Below, piece by piece: positions 12,574 through 21,469 of a stretch of DNA of 64,000 nt. This DNA comes from Pseudomonas arcuscaelestis (GTDB lineage: Bacteria > Pseudomonadota > Gammaproteobacteria > Pseudomonadales > Pseudomonadaceae): the NCBI RefSeq assembly GCF_016881005.1, contig NZ_JACOPV010000018.1:62001-126000 (forward strand), in the 5' to 3' direction. The notes beneath the pieces are model-generated. The model saw only the letters and a list, made by a program, of their open reading frames with translations. It did not search any database and was not told where the DNA came from. The stretch's first letter is position 1, and every line of letters starts with the position of its first letter. The translations under genes and the position numbers were made by a program.

Positions 12574-12606
12574 AAAAAGCCCCAGCCGATAACTCGGCTG
12601 GGGCTC
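12574..12606 (-). terminator. Rho-independent terminator after metK
   Basis: On the minus strand a 12-bp stem AGCCCCAGCCGA/TCGGCTGGGGCT with a GTTA-like loop is followed by TTTTT. It lies about 30 nt past the metK stop and closes the sahR-like/metK transcription unit before ligB. Confidence 0.9.
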
Positions 12607-12635
12607 TCTTGCAACTGGACGCTTGCAGCGTCTAA

Positions 12636-13826
12636 TTAAAGGCCGGCAGCAGCACGCAGGCTGTCAACGCGGTCGGTACGTTCCCAGGTGAAGGTCGTGA
12701 AGGTGTCGTCACCGACAGTCTTCTGCTGCGGGGTACGGCCAAAGTGGCCGTAGGCGGCAGTTTCCTGGTACATCGGGTGCAACAGGTCGAGCATGGTGGT
12801 GATGGCGTACGGACGCAGGTCGAAGCACTCACGCACCAACTGGACGATCTTGTCGTCGGAGATCTTGCCGGTGCCGAAGGTGTTCAGCGAGATGGAGGTT
12901 GGCTGAGCTACACCGATAGCGTAGGAAACCTGGATCTCGCAGCGTTCGGCAAGGCCGGCAGCGACGATATTTTTCGCTACGTAGCGACCGGCATAGGCGG
13001 CAGAACGGTCAACCTTGGATGGATCCTTGCCGGAGAAAGCGCCACCGCCGTGACGGGCCATGCCGCCGTAGGAGTCGACAATGATCTTGCGGCCGGTCAG
13101 GCCACAGTCACCCACCGGGCCACCGATGATGAACTGGCCAGTCGGGTTGATGTGGAACTGGGTGTCCTTGTGCAGCAACTCGGCAGGCAGGGTCTGCTTG
13201 ACGATCAGCTCCATGACCGCTTCCTGCAGGTCTTTTTGCGACACTTCAGGGTTGTGCTGGGTCGACAGGACCACGGCGTCGATGCCGACGACTTTGCCGC
13301 CTTCATAACGGCAGGTCACTTGGGACTTGGCATCCGGGCGCAGCCATGGCAGCAGGCCGGACTTGCGTGCTTCAGCCTGACGCTCGACCAGGCGGTGGGA
13401 GAAGCAGATCGGTGCAGGCATCAGCACGTCGGTTTCATTGCTGGCATAACCGAACATCAGGCCCTGGTCGCCGGCGCCCTGGTCTTCCGGCTTGCTGCGG
13501 TCAACGCCTTGGGCGATGTCTACCGATTGCTTGCCGATGATGTTCATGACCGCGCAGGTCGCGCCGTCGAAGCCAACGTCGGAGCTGTTGTAGCCGATGT
13601 CGACAATAACTTTGCGGACGATATCTTCCAGGTCTACCCAGGCCGACGTGGTCACTTCACCGGCGATGATCGCAACACCCGTTTTAACCAGGGTTTCGCA
13701 AGCTACGCGCGCGTATTTGTCCTGGGTAATGATGGCGTCCAGCACTGCATCCGAAATCTGGTCGGCGATTTTGTCCGGATGCCCTTCAGACACGGACTCG
13801 GAGGTGAAAAGGGAGTATTCGCTCAT
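12636..13826 (-). CDS. metK: S-adenosylmethionine synthetase
   Basis: 396 aa, full length. It makes SAM from methionine and ATP in the cytosol. Seen: N-terminal [14 protein letters not shown] with the ATP-binding His, [29 protein letters not shown] and [19 protein letters not shown], the signature loops of the family. AGGAA precedes the ATG. The gene starts 19 bp after the ArsR-methyltransferase gene and both end at one terminator, so they form a two-gene operon in which the regulator comes first. With sahH and metF at 2.6-5 kb, three of the SAM-cycle enzymes lie within 11 kb. Confidence 0.97.
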   Translation of the reverse strand: MSEYSLFTSESVSEGHPDKIADQISDAVLDAIITQDKYARVACETLVKTGVAIIAGEVTTSAWVDLEDIVRKVIVDIGYNSSDVGFDGATCAVMNIIGKQSVDIAQGVDRSKPEDQGAGDQGLMFGYASNETDVLMPAPICFSHRLVERQAEARKSGLLPWLRPDAKSQVTCRYEGGKVVGIDAVVLSTQHNPEVSQKDLQEAVMELIVKQTLPAELLHKDTQFHINPTGQFIIGGPVGDCGLTGRKIIVDSYGGMARHGGGAFSGKDPSKVDRSAAYAGRYVAKNIVAAGLAERCEIQVSYAIGVAQPTSISLNTFGTGKISDDKIVQLVRECFDLRPYAITTMLDLLHPMYQETAAYGHFGRTPQQKTVGDDTFTTFTWERTDRVDSLRAAAGL

Positions 13827-13845
13827 CTCGACGGGTTCCTAAAAT

Positions 13846-14841
13846 TTACCGATGTTGAGTGTCGCCAGCCGGTCGCTGAAAGTGGCGGACCTGAATCTGG
13901 AAACCATTACGTAAGCCCACATATAGGCTGTCCCCGGGAGCCAATCCCGCTGCGCTGGCCCAACGGGCCAGGTCGTCCTGCTCAAAGCCTAGCCAGATAT
14001 CGCCACAGGCCTCTCTGGCCCAGCTTTGGTCGTGGCTGCACAACTCTGTTATCAACAGGCTACCGCCTGCCTTCACACGGTTGGCCAACTGCCGCAGGGC
14101 TTCGGCCGGGGCGCTGAAATGGTGCAGGACCATGTTCAGCACTACGCAGTCGGCTTCCACATCCGTTGCACTGAGTGCATCGGCCAACTGCAGGTTCACA
14201 TTGACCAGGCCTTCGCGATGACAGACCTGGCGCGCCAGCTCGAGCATGGTCGGGCTGTTGTCCAGTGCGGTGACCCGGTTGAAACGTCGGGCCAGCTCGG
14301 GCAGAAATTCGCCATCGCCGGGGCCTACTTCAAGCGCGCTGGCGTCATGGTCAAAGCTGAGTTTGTCGATCAATGCCAAAAGGCTTTCGCGATATTGCGG
14401 CAGCCCGGCGATCAGGTCTTGCTGGGCACGAAACTTTTCTTCAGTGCGCAGGAAGAAGTCCTGGCTGGTCACGGCCCGGCGTTGCTGGACCTGTCCGATG
14501 CGATCCTGCACTTCTTGCGCCAGGCTCAGTGCATCGACCTCTTCGAGCAGTGCCGCATGCAGCTTGCCGCCAAGACGCAAGGTATCGGGCAGGGCGCGTC
14601 GGTAGAAAATTGCGTTGCCTTCGCGCCGGGTCGCTACCAGTCCGGCCTGGGCCAGAACCTTTAGGTGATGGCTGATGCCGGACTGGCCAATGGCGAAAAT
14701 TTGCGCCAATTCCAGTACGCCGAAGGAATCGCTGGCCAACGCCCGCAATACATTGAGGCGCAGCGGATCGCCGCTGGCTTTGCACAAGGCGGCCAGTTCG
14801 TCATTTTGCTCGAGTCGGATCGACGACGCAGGAAGGTTCAT
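13846..14841 (-). CDS. sahR: ArsR-type HTH/SAM-methyltransferase fusion, probable SAH-responsive regulator SahR
   Basis: 331 aa. Residues about 12-85 form an ArsR winged helix (LAQIFAIGQSGISHHLKVLAQAGLV recognition region) without the Cys metal-binding motif of metal sensors. Residues about 150-320 form a class I methyltransferase fold: EVGPGDGEF (171-179) and TALDNSP (191-197). SahR of Proteobacteria is an ArsR-family repressor of SAM-cycle genes whose effector domain is methylase-related and binds SAH; the architecture and the linkage to metK fit. A 26-bp palindrome lies 40 bp upstream. No Shine-Dalgarno is visible and a -10 box ends 8 bp before the ATG, so the mRNA may be nearly leaderless. 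Catalytic methylation cannot be excluded. Confidence 0.78.
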   Translation of the reverse strand: MNLPASSIRLEQNDELAALCKASGDPLRLNVLRALASDSFGVLELAQIFAIGQSGISHHLKVLAQAGLVATRREGNAIFYRRALPDTLRLGGKLHAALLEEVDALSLAQEVQDRIGQVQQRRAVTSQDFFLRTEEKFRAQQDLIAGLPQYRESLLALIDKLSFDHDASALEVGPGDGEFLPELARRFNRVTALDNSPTMLELARQVCHREGLVNVNLQLADALSATDVEADCVVLNMVLHHFSAPAEALRQLANRVKAGGSLLITELCSHDQSWAREACGDIWLGFEQDDLARWASAAGLAPGDSLYVGLRNGFQIQVRHFQRPAGDTQHR

Positions 14842-14849
14842 GGGGCCGC

Positions 14850-14878
14850 AGTCTAGTCAGGCGGCGGCATCGTCGCAA
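14850..14878 (-). promoter_or_regulatory. Candidate sahR-metK promoter
   Basis: On the minus strand TTGCGA (14873-14878), a 17-nt spacer and TAGACT (14850-14855). The predicted start near 14843 would leave only 2-3 nt before the ATG. The palindromic operator begins 2 bp upstream of the -35 box. The fit is moderate and another promoter may exist. Confidence 0.4.
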
Positions 14879-14880
14879 GG

Positions 14881-14906
14881 GCAATATCAAAAAGTTTTGA
14901 TATTGC
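14881..14906. promoter_or_regulatory. 26-bp palindromic operator, probable SahR site
   Basis: Perfect 12-bp arms GCAATATCAAAA and TTTTGATATTGC separated by AG. It lies 40 bp before the sahR-like ATG and about 195 bp before divergent tktA. ArsR-family dimers bind such AT-rich palindromes. I found no second copy by eye at sahH, metF or tktA, which fits the riboswitch controlling sahH instead. Confidence 0.75.
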
Positions 14907-15100
14907 ATGATGAGCGGGGCAATTCGTCGCAGAAGGTACGACTGATCCTGCTGTTTGCCCTGATTAACGCCTGATTCTTGTCTCAATCACAGGAAAATCA
15001 TGCTGCATCGACCATCCGTCATTGCCCCCGGGCACGTGCCTGGGCGAAAATGGCCGCCTTTTTTCGTTTCATAATTAATTCAAGCCCCAGGAGATAAGCG

Positions 15101-17098
15101 ATGCCCAGCCGTCGTGAACGTGCCAACGCCATTCGTGCCCTTAGCATGGATGCCGTGCAAAAGGCCAACAGCGGCCATCCAGGTGCCCCTATGGGCATGG
15201 CGGATATCGCTGAGGTTCTTTGGCGCGACTACTTGAAACACAGCCCAAGCAACCCGAATTTCGCTGACCGTGACCGCTTTGTATTGTCCAACGGCCACGG
15301 CTCGATGCTGATCTATTCGCTGCTGCACCTGACCGGCTACGACCTGTCGATTGACGACCTGAAAAGCTTCCGTCAGTTGCACAGCCGCACCCCGGGTCAC
15401 CCGGAATTCGGTTACACCGCAGGCGTCGAGACCACTACCGGTCCGCTCGGCCAAGGCCTGGCCAACGCCGTTGGTTTTGCACTTGCCGAAAAAATCATGG
15501 GCGCCCAGTTCAACCGCCCAAGCCATAACATCGTCGACCACCACACCTACGTGTTCCTGGGTGACGGTTGCATGATGGAAGGTATTTCCCACGAAGTCGC
15601 TTCCCTGGCTGGCACCCTGGGCCTGGGCAAACTGATCGCTTTCTACGATGACAACGGTATCTCCATCGACGGCGAAGTCGAAGGCTGGTTCACCGATGAC
15701 ACGCCTAAGCGTTTTGAAGCGTACAACTGGCAGGTAATCCGCAACGTCGATGGCCATGACGCCGACGAGATCAAGACCGCCATCGACACCGCCCGCAAGA
15801 GCGAGCAGCCGACCCTGATCTGCTGCAAGACCATCATCGGTTTCGGATCGCCGAACAAGCAAGGTAAGGAAGATTGCCACGGTGCCCCATTGGGCAACGA
15901 TGAAATCGCCCTGGCGCGCAAAGAGCTGAACTGGAACCATGGCCCGTTCGAAATCCCGGCCAATATCTATGCCGAATGGGATGCCAAGGAAGCCGGCAAG
16001 GCTGTCGAAGCCGAGTGGGACAAGCGCTTCGCTGCCTACGCGGCTGCCTTCCCGGAGCTGGCCAGCGAACTCAAGCGTCGTCTGAGCGGCGAGCTGCCGG
16101 CTGATTTCTCCGAGAAGGCCGCTGCCTACATCGCTGAAGTCGCCGCCAAAGGCGAAACCATCGCCAGCCGTAAAGCCAGCCAGAACACCCTGAACGCCTT
16201 CGGCCCGTTGCTGCCTGAATTCCTCGGCGGCTCGGCAGACCTGGCCGGTTCCAACCTGACCCTGTGGAAAGGTTGCAAGGGCGTCAGCGCTGAAGATGCC
16301 AGCGGCAACTACATGTTCTACGGCGTGCGCGAGTTCGGCATGACCGCAATCATGAACGGCGTCGCCCTGCACGGTGGCCTGGTGCCTTACGGCGCTACTT
16401 TCCTGATGTTCATGGAATACGCCCGCAACGCAGTGCGCATGTCGGCGTTGATGAAGCAGCGTGTGATTCACGTCTACACCCACGACTCTATCGGCTTGGG
16501 CGAAGACGGCCCGACGCACCAGCCGATCGAGCAACTGACCAGCCTGCGCAGCACGCCGAACCTGGACACCTGGCGTCCAGCCGACGCAGTCGAATCGGCT
16601 GTGTCCTGGAAGCACGCGCTGGAACGCAAGGACGGCCCTTCGGCGCTGATCTTCTCGCGTCAGAACCTGCAGCACCAGGACCGTGATGCCCAGCAGATCG
16701 CGGACATCAGTCGCGGTGGTTATGTACTGAAGGACTGCGCAGGCGAGCCTGAGCTGATCCTGATCGCCACCGGTTCCGAAGTGGGCCTGGCTGTTCAGGC
16801 CTTCGACAAGTTGACTGAGCAAGGCCGCAAGGTTCGCGTCGTGTCGATGCCATGCACCAGCGTGTTCGATGCTCAGGACGCCGCTTACAAGCAGTCGGTT
16901 CTTCCTCTGCAAGTAGGTTCGCGTATCGCTATCGAAGCTGCCCATGCTGACTTCTGGTACAAGTATGTCGGCCTCGAAGGCCGCGTCATCGGCATGACCA
17001 CCTACGGCGAATCGGCGCCTGCGCCTGCTTTGTTCGAAGCGTTTGGTTTCACCCTGGAAAATATCCTGGGTACTGCTGAAGAGCTGCTGGAAGACTGA
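15101..17098 (+). CDS. tktA: Transketolase
   Basis: 665 aa, full length. A thiamine-diphosphate enzyme of the non-oxidative pentose phosphate pathway that moves two-carbon units between sugar phosphates. Seen: N-terminal [18 protein letters not shown], ThDP/Mg motif GDGCMMEG, His-rich substrate loop [12 protein letters not shown], and [16 protein letters not shown] in the pyrimidine domain. Start chosen at ATG 15101 with AGGAG. It is followed by a REP pair and then epd, pgk and fba on the same strand, a standard proteobacterial carbon-metabolism block. Pseudomonads lack phosphofructokinase, so this route feeds erythrose-4-phosphate and aromatic synthesis. Confidence 0.97.
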   Translation: MPSRRERANAIRALSMDAVQKANSGHPGAPMGMADIAEVLWRDYLKHSPSNPNFADRDRFVLSNGHGSMLIYSLLHLTGYDLSIDDLKSFRQLHSRTPGHPEFGYTAGVETTTGPLGQGLANAVGFALAEKIMGAQFNRPSHNIVDHHTYVFLGDGCMMEGISHEVASLAGTLGLGKLIAFYDDNGISIDGEVEGWFTDDTPKRFEAYNWQVIRNVDGHDADEIKTAIDTARKSEQPTLICCKTIIGFGSPNKQGKEDCHGAPLGNDEIALARKELNWNHGPFEIPANIYAEWDAKEAGKAVEAEWDKRFAAYAAAFPELASELKRRLSGELPADFSEKAAAYIAEVAAKGETIASRKASQNTLNAFGPLLPEFLGGSADLAGSNLTLWKGCKGVSAEDASGNYMFYGVREFGMTAIMNGVALHGGLVPYGATFLMFMEYARNAVRMSALMKQRVIHVYTHDSIGLGEDGPTHQPIEQLTSLRSTPNLDTWRPADAVESAVSWKHALERKDGPSALIFSRQNLQHQDRDAQQIADISRGGYVLKDCAGEPELILIATGSEVGLAVQAFDKLTEQGRKVRVVSMPCTSVFDAQDAAYKQSVLPLQVGSRIAIEAAHADFWYKYVGLEGRVIGMTTYGESAPAPALFEAFGFTLENILGTAEELLED

Positions 17099-17118
17099 TC
17101 CTGGCGGTGTCGACCTAA

Positions 17119-17177
17119 TCGCGGGGCAAGCCCGCTCCCACAGGTATCTGCTGTGGGGGCGGACTTGCCCCGCGATG
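17119..17177. repeat. REP palindrome pair
   Basis: Inverted GCGGGGCAAGCCCGCTCCCA units in the gap between tktA and epd. Its position inside a same-strand block suggests it separates expression of the two genes. Confidence 0.85.
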
Positions 17178-17216
17178 GCCTCACCCGAGAAAACGTTCTG
17201 TTCCGTGAGCATCCCC

Positions 17217-18284
17217 ATGCCCCAATCGCGTCCTTACAAAGTTGCACTCAACGGCTACGGCCGTATTGGTCGTTGCGTTTTACGCGCGCTCTTTGAACGG
17301 GGGGCGAAGGCGGGCTTTGAGATTGTTGCACTGAACGACCTGGCCGATCAGGCCAGTATCGAATACCTGACACGCTTCGACTCCACCCACGGGCGTTTTC
17401 CCGGTGAGGTGAAGGTCGATGGCGACTGTCTGCATATCAATGGCGACTGCGTGAAGGTTTTGCGCAGTGCCACCCCGGAAGGTATCGACTGGGCGGCGCT
17501 GGATGTCGATCTGGTTCTGGAGTGCTCGGGCGCCTACAACACGCGTGCCGACGGCATGCGCTTTCTCGAAGCAGGCGCGCCGCGGGTGTTGTTCTCCCAG
17601 CCAATGGCCAGTGAAGTCGATGTCGATGCAACCGTGGTCTATGGCATCAACCAGGATTGCCTGAACGGCAGTGAGCGGCTGGTTTCCAACGCCTCCTGCA
17701 CCACCAACTGCGGCGTGCCGCTGTTGCGTGTGCTGGACCAGGCTTTTGGCCTTGAGTATGTGTCGATCACCACGATCCACTCGGCCATGAATGATCAGCC
17801 GGTCATCGATGCCTATCACCATGAAGACTTGCGTCGGACACGTTCGGCTTTCCAGTCGGTGATCCCGGTTTCCACGGGACTGGCTCGAGGTATCGAGCGC
17901 CTGCTGCCGGAACTTGCCGGACGAATTCAGGCCAAAGCGGTACGTGTGCCTACTGTCAACGTGTCGTGCCTGGACATAACCCTGCAGACCGCCCGCGACA
18001 CTACTGCGGCCGAGGTCAACCAGGTGCTGCGTGATGCTGCCCTGAGCGGACCGTTAAAGGGCCTGCTGGCCTACACTGAGCTGCCGCACGCCAGTTGTGA
18101 TTTCAACCATGACCCGCATTCGGCCATCGTCGATGCCAGCCAGACCCGCGTTTCCGGCCCCCGGCTGGTGAACCTGCTGGCATGGTTCGACAACGAATGG
18201 GGTTTTGCCAACCGTATGCTCGACGTTGCAGAACACTATCTGCACGTCGTCAATCAAACCCGCTCCACTTGTAAACAGCCCTGA
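17217..18284 (+). CDS. epd: Erythrose-4-phosphate / glyceraldehyde-3-phosphate dehydrogenase
   Basis: 355 aa from ATG 17217, where homology begins (KVALNGYGRIGRCVLRALFE, the NAD-binding Rossmann start); a GTG four codons earlier is possible and neither has a good ribosome site. Catalytic SNASCTTNC is intact, followed by SITTIHSAMNDQPVIDAYH. In this synteny (tkt-epd-pgk-fba) the enzyme normally oxidises erythrose-4-phosphate to 4-phosphoerythronate for pyridoxal phosphate synthesis, rather than acting as the main GAPDH. Substrate preference is inferred from context. It ends 12 bp before pgk. Confidence 0.88.
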   Translation: MPQSRPYKVALNGYGRIGRCVLRALFERGAKAGFEIVALNDLADQASIEYLTRFDSTHGRFPGEVKVDGDCLHINGDCVKVLRSATPEGIDWAALDVDLVLECSGAYNTRADGMRFLEAGAPRVLFSQPMASEVDVDATVVYGINQDCLNGSERLVSNASCTTNCGVPLLRVLDQAFGLEYVSITTIHSAMNDQPVIDAYHHEDLRRTRSAFQSVIPVSTGLARGIERLLPELAGRIQAKAVRVPTVNVSCLDITLQTARDTTAAEVNQVLRDAALSGPLKGLLAYTELPHASCDFNHDPHSAIVDASQTRVSGPRLVNLLAWFDNEWGFANRMLDVAEHYLHVVNQTRSTCKQP

Positions 18285-18296
18285 AGGACTGCATTC

Positions 18297-19460
18297 ATGA
18301 CCGTGTTGAAGATGACCGACCTCGACCTGCAAGGTAAGCGCGTACTGATCCGCGAAGACCTCAACGTTCCTGTAAAGGACGGTGTGGTTGCGAGTGATGC
18401 GCGTATCCTGGCTTCGCTGCCGACCATCAGGCTGGCGCTGGAAAAGGGCGCGGCCGTGATGGTCTGCTCGCACCTGGGCCGTCCGAGCGAAGGCGAATTC
18501 TCAGCTGAGAACAGCCTCAAGCCGGTTGCTGAGTACCTGAGCAAGGCGCTGGGCCGAGAGGTGCCGTTGGTTGCTGACTACCTCGACGGTGTTGACGTCA
18601 AGGCAGGCGACATCGTGCTGTTCGAGAACGTGCGCTTCAACAAGGGCGAGAAAAAGAACGCCGACGAGCTGGCGCAGAAGTACGCTGCCCTGTGTGACGT
18701 ATTCGTGATGGACGCTTTCGGCACTGCGCACCGCGCCGAGGGTTCGACCCACGGCGTTGCCAAGTTCGCCAAAGTCGCTGCCGCAGGCCCACTGCTGGCA
18801 GCCGAGCTGGATGCCCTGGGCAAGGCCCTGAAAGCTCCGGCCAAGCCGATGGCTGCCATCGTTGCAGGCTCCAAGGTATCGACCAAACTCGACGTTCTCA
18901 ACAGCCTGAGCCAGATCTGTGACCTGCTGATCGTTGGCGGCGGCATTGCCAACACGTTCCTGGCCGCTGCTGGTCACCCGGTTGGCAAGTCGCTGTACGA
19001 ACCCGACTTGATCGACACCGCCAAGGCCATCGCTGCCAAGGTCAATGTACCGCTGCCAGTGGACGTCGTGGTTGCCAAGGAATTCGCTGAAAGCGCCGTT
19101 GCCACCGTCAAGCGGGTCGCCGATGTTGCCGAAGACGACATGATCCTGGACATCGGCCCGCAGACTGCGGCCAATTTCGCCGAGTTGCTGAAAACGTCCA
19201 AGACTGTTTTGTGGAACGGCCCGGTAGGTGTGTTCGAGTTCGATCAGTTCGGTAACGGCACCAAGGTGCTGGCCAAGGCTATCGCTGACAGCGCCGCGTT
19301 TTCGATCGCCGGTGGTGGCGACACGTTGGCGGCCATCGATAAATATGGCGTTGCCGAGCAAATCTCCTACATTTCTACCGGTGGCGGTGCATTCCTCGAA
19401 TTCGTCGAGGGCAAGGTCCTGCCAGCAGTGGAAGTACTGGAACAACGGGCCAAGGCCTGA
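18297..19460 (+). CDS. pgk: Phosphoglycerate kinase
   Basis: 387 aa, the usual bacterial length. Interconverts 1,3-bisphosphoglycerate and 3-phosphoglycerate with ATP formation. Seen: [15 protein letters not shown], the N-domain substrate loop [35 protein letters not shown], and the C-domain nucleotide segment [12 protein letters not shown] with a [10 protein letters not shown] end. GAAGGA precedes the ATG. Separated from epd by 12 bp, so the two are clearly co-transcribed. Confidence 0.97.
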   Translation: MTVLKMTDLDLQGKRVLIREDLNVPVKDGVVASDARILASLPTIRLALEKGAAVMVCSHLGRPSEGEFSAENSLKPVAEYLSKALGREVPLVADYLDGVDVKAGDIVLFENVRFNKGEKKNADELAQKYAALCDVFVMDAFGTAHRAEGSTHGVAKFAKVAAAGPLLAAELDALGKALKAPAKPMAAIVAGSKVSTKLDVLNSLSQICDLLIVGGGIANTFLAAAGHPVGKSLYEPDLIDTAKAIAAKVNVPLPVDVVVAKEFAESAVATVKRVADVAEDDMILDIGPQTAANFAELLKTSKTVLWNGPVGVFEFDQFGNGTKVLAKAIADSAAFSIAGGGDTLAAIDKYGVAEQISYISTGGGAFLEFVEGKVLPAVEVLEQRAKA

Positions 19461-19492
19461 TCCGCTCAGCGCCTGGCAAAGGGAGCGACCTG

Positions 19493-19711
19493 ATGGTCAA
19501 GCGACTGCCTATGTTTGTCCTGGTCGGCATGCTCGGCGCCTGTTCCAGCGCGCCGGAGCAAGGTGCCGAGGAGCCGGGCGCGCCGAAAGGCGGCTGCTAT
19601 CAATCGCAATGGCAGGCAGAAACCGTGCCGGTGATCAACAAGCGTCTCGGCCCGGATGGTCTGGAAAAATATGACGACGAACATCAGCGCCGGGCTCCGG
19701 GTTGCCCTTGA
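19493..19711 (+). CDS. Small lipoprotein of unknown function
   Basis: 72 aa. A short signal with lipobox LGAC at about residue 17 predicts a lipid-anchored periplasmic protein of about 55 residues. The mature part has Pro/Glu at the N-terminus, two more Cys (GGCYQ and APGCP) that could pair, and a conserved-looking WQAETVPVINKRLGPDGLE. GGGAG 11 nt upstream of the ATG supports translation. It lies between pgk and fba, where enteric bacteria have no gene. I recognise no domain. Confidence 0.65.
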   Translation: MVKRLPMFVLVGMLGACSSAPEQGAEEPGAPKGGCYQSQWQAETVPVINKRLGPDGLEKYDDEHQRRAPGCP

Positions 19712-19762
19712 TCGGTTGACGGCAACCTACCGGCCAGTTTGTGGTCTGCTAGAGGATATTGC

Positions 19763-20089
19763 ATGAAAGGTGTCGTGGCCCTGATGGCCCTGGCAGTGCT
19801 GGGCGGATGCTCAAGCTTCACGTCTGCGCCGGCGCCGACCGACAATTGGACGCGCTGGGTGTGTGACAGTCAGGCCGAAGTGCTCTGGCGTTTTGCCGAC
19901 AGCAGTCAGCAGAGCCTGGACGTTCGTCTGGGTGGCGGTGACCAGGTCTACCGGCTCAAGGCCGAACCGGGCGCGTCGGGAGCGTTGTACAGCGATGGCG
20001 TCCTGGCGTTCCACAATAAAGGTGACGAAGGCCTGGTTTACTGGGTCGCCACCAACGATTTGATAGGGCGCGGCTGCAAGGCGCCGTGA
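19763..20089 (+). CDS. MliC-like lipoprotein (possible C-type lysozyme inhibitor)
   Basis: 108 aa from ATG 19763, with AGAGGA upstream. Lipobox LGGC gives a lipid-anchored protein. The mature domain starts WTRWVCDSQAEVLWRF and ends with VYWVATNDLIGRGCKAP, with two Cys framing the beta-barrel: this matches the MliC/PliC pattern (Cys...Cys over about 75 residues, W-rich strands). MliC proteins block host lysozyme in the periplasm. The match is weak and the usual SGxxY active loop is not obvious, so function stays open. Confidence 0.55.
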   Translation: MKGVVALMALAVLGGCSSFTSAPAPTDNWTRWVCDSQAEVLWRFADSSQQSLDVRLGGGDQVYRLKAEPGASGALYSDGVLAFHNKGDEGLVYWVATNDLIGRGCKAP

Positions 20090-20188
20090 CTGGCCGGGCC
20101 GCATGACGCGGCCCACACTACTTGAATAGCAACCGCCACTGCGGCAGGCTTGCACGAAAAACGACGCTTGTCGGGAGAGAGATACACA

Positions 20189-21253
20189 ATGGCACTCATT
20201 AGTATGCGCCAGATGCTGGACCACGCCGCCGAGTTCGGCTACGGCGTTCCAGCTTTCAACGTCAACAACCTCGAGCAGATGCGCGCCATCATGGAAGCTG
20301 CCGACAAGACCGACTCCCCGGTAATTGTCCAGGCATCGGCCGGTGCCCGCAAATACGCTGGCGCCCCTTTCCTGCGCCACCTGATCCTGGCTGCGATCGA
20401 AGAGTTCCCGCACATTCCGGTGTGCATGCACCAGGATCACGGTACCAGCCCTGACGTTTGTCAGCGTTCGATCCAGCTGGGCTTCAGCTCGGTCATGATG
20501 GACGGCTCGCTGGGCGAAGACGGCAAAACCCCAACCGACTACGAGTACAACGTTCGCGTAACTCAGCAAACCGTGGCCATGGCCCACGCGTGCGGTGTTT
20601 CGGTTGAGGGTGAGCTGGGCTGCCTGGGTTCGCTGGAAACCGGCATGGCTGGCGAAGAAGACGGTATCGGTGCTGAAGGGATCCTCGATCACAGCCAGAT
20701 GCTGACCGATCCGGAAGAAGCGGCCGACTTCGTCAAGAAGACCCAGGTCGATGCCTTGGCTATCGCCATCGGCACCAGCCACGGCGCTTACAAGTTCACC
20801 AAGCCACCTACCGGTGATGTCCTGGCGATCGACCGCATCAAGGAAATCCACAAGCGCATTCCTAACACTCACCTGGTTATGCACGGTTCCTCTTCGGTCC
20901 CGCAAGAGTGGTTGGCGATCATCAACCAGTACGGCGGCGACATCAAGGAAACCTACGGTGTGCCGGTCGAGGAGATCGTTGAAGGCATCAAGTACGGCGT
21001 TCGCAAGGTCAACATCGATACTGACCTGCGCCTGGCTTCCACCGGTGCGATGCGTCGCCTGATGGCCCAGAACCCGAGCGAGTTCGACCCACGCAAGTTT
21101 TTCGGCGCCACCGTTACCGCCATGCGTGATGTCTGCATCGCCCGGTACGAAGCCTTCGGTACCGCCGGCAACGCTTCCAGGATCAAACCGATCTCTCTGG
21201 AAGGCATGTTCCAGCGCTACCTCAAGGGTGAGCTGGCTGCCAAGGTCAACTAA
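20189..21253 (+). CDS. fba: Fructose-1,6-bisphosphate aldolase, class II
   Basis: 354 aa from ATG 20189; 13 upstream in-frame codons lack a ribosome site. Zinc-dependent aldolase that cleaves or forms fructose-1,6-bisphosphate; in a pseudomonad it works mostly in the gluconeogenic direction. Seen: [11 protein letters not shown] (zinc His), [23 protein letters not shown] and [10 protein letters not shown]. It is the class IIA type with a [10 protein letters not shown] phosphate segment. A strong intrinsic terminator follows within 30 nt, ending the tktA-to-fba block. Confidence 0.96.
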   Translation: MALISMRQMLDHAAEFGYGVPAFNVNNLEQMRAIMEAADKTDSPVIVQASAGARKYAGAPFLRHLILAAIEEFPHIPVCMHQDHGTSPDVCQRSIQLGFSSVMMDGSLGEDGKTPTDYEYNVRVTQQTVAMAHACGVSVEGELGCLGSLETGMAGEEDGIGAEGILDHSQMLTDPEEAADFVKKTQVDALAIAIGTSHGAYKFTKPPTGDVLAIDRIKEIHKRIPNTHLVMHGSSSVPQEWLAIINQYGGDIKETYGVPVEEIVEGIKYGVRKVNIDTDLRLASTGAMRRLMAQNPSEFDPRKFFGATVTAMRDVCIARYEAFGTAGNASRIKPISLEGMFQRYLKGELAAKVN

Positions 21254-21267
21254 GTACCAAGTAAACG

Positions 21268-21293
21268 AAAACCCGCAGAAATGCGGGTTTTTT
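21268..21293 (+). terminator. Rho-independent terminator after fba
   Basis: An 8-bp stem AACCCGCA/TGCGGGTT with a GAAA loop followed by a run of six T, starting about 15 nt past the fba stop. Confidence 0.93.
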
Positions 21294-21411
21294 GTGTCTT
21301 TCACGTCAGAAATAGGGGATTAATGGCCTGAGCAGTCAGACCGTTAGTCGGCTTCCGGAACTTTACGCCGGTGATGGCAATCTGATGACTTCAGATTCAG
21401 GGCCGTCAGGT

Positions 21412-21421
21412 CTAGAGTTAA
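21412..21421 (+). promoter_or_regulatory. RpoS-like extended -10 upstream of the cfcR-like gene
   Basis: CTAGAGTTAA matches the sigma-S extended -10 CTATACTTAA at eight of ten positions. Transcription would start near 21424, exactly at the first base of the hairpin. CfcR of P. putida is known to depend on RpoS, which supports the reading. The -35 side is not informative. Confidence 0.45.
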
Positions 21422-21423
21422 TC

Positions 21424-21445
21424 TCGGATTTCAGCCGAAATCCGA
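21424..21445 (+). promoter_or_regulatory. Perfect 9-bp hairpin in the cfcR-like leader
   Basis: TCGGATTTC and GAAATCCGA flank AGCC, 24 nt before the start codon. If transcription starts at the RpoS-like box, the hairpin sits at the extreme 5' end of the mRNA. It may stabilise the transcript, or the DNA palindrome may bind a regulator. Confidence 0.55.
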
Positions 21446-21469
21446 TGTCCGTTCCAAAAGAGAAGCAGC

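Noticed and set aside
13846-14841. ArsR-type protein as a metal sensor
   Set aside because: No Cys is present at the usual metal-binding helix (GVLELAQIFAI), and the methyltransferase domain with metK linkage fits an SAH-responsive role better.
15080-17218. 712-codon open frame opposite tktA
   Set aside because: It is a GC-driven shadow: the tktA frame has full family motifs and a ribosome site, while this frame has no recognisable domain.
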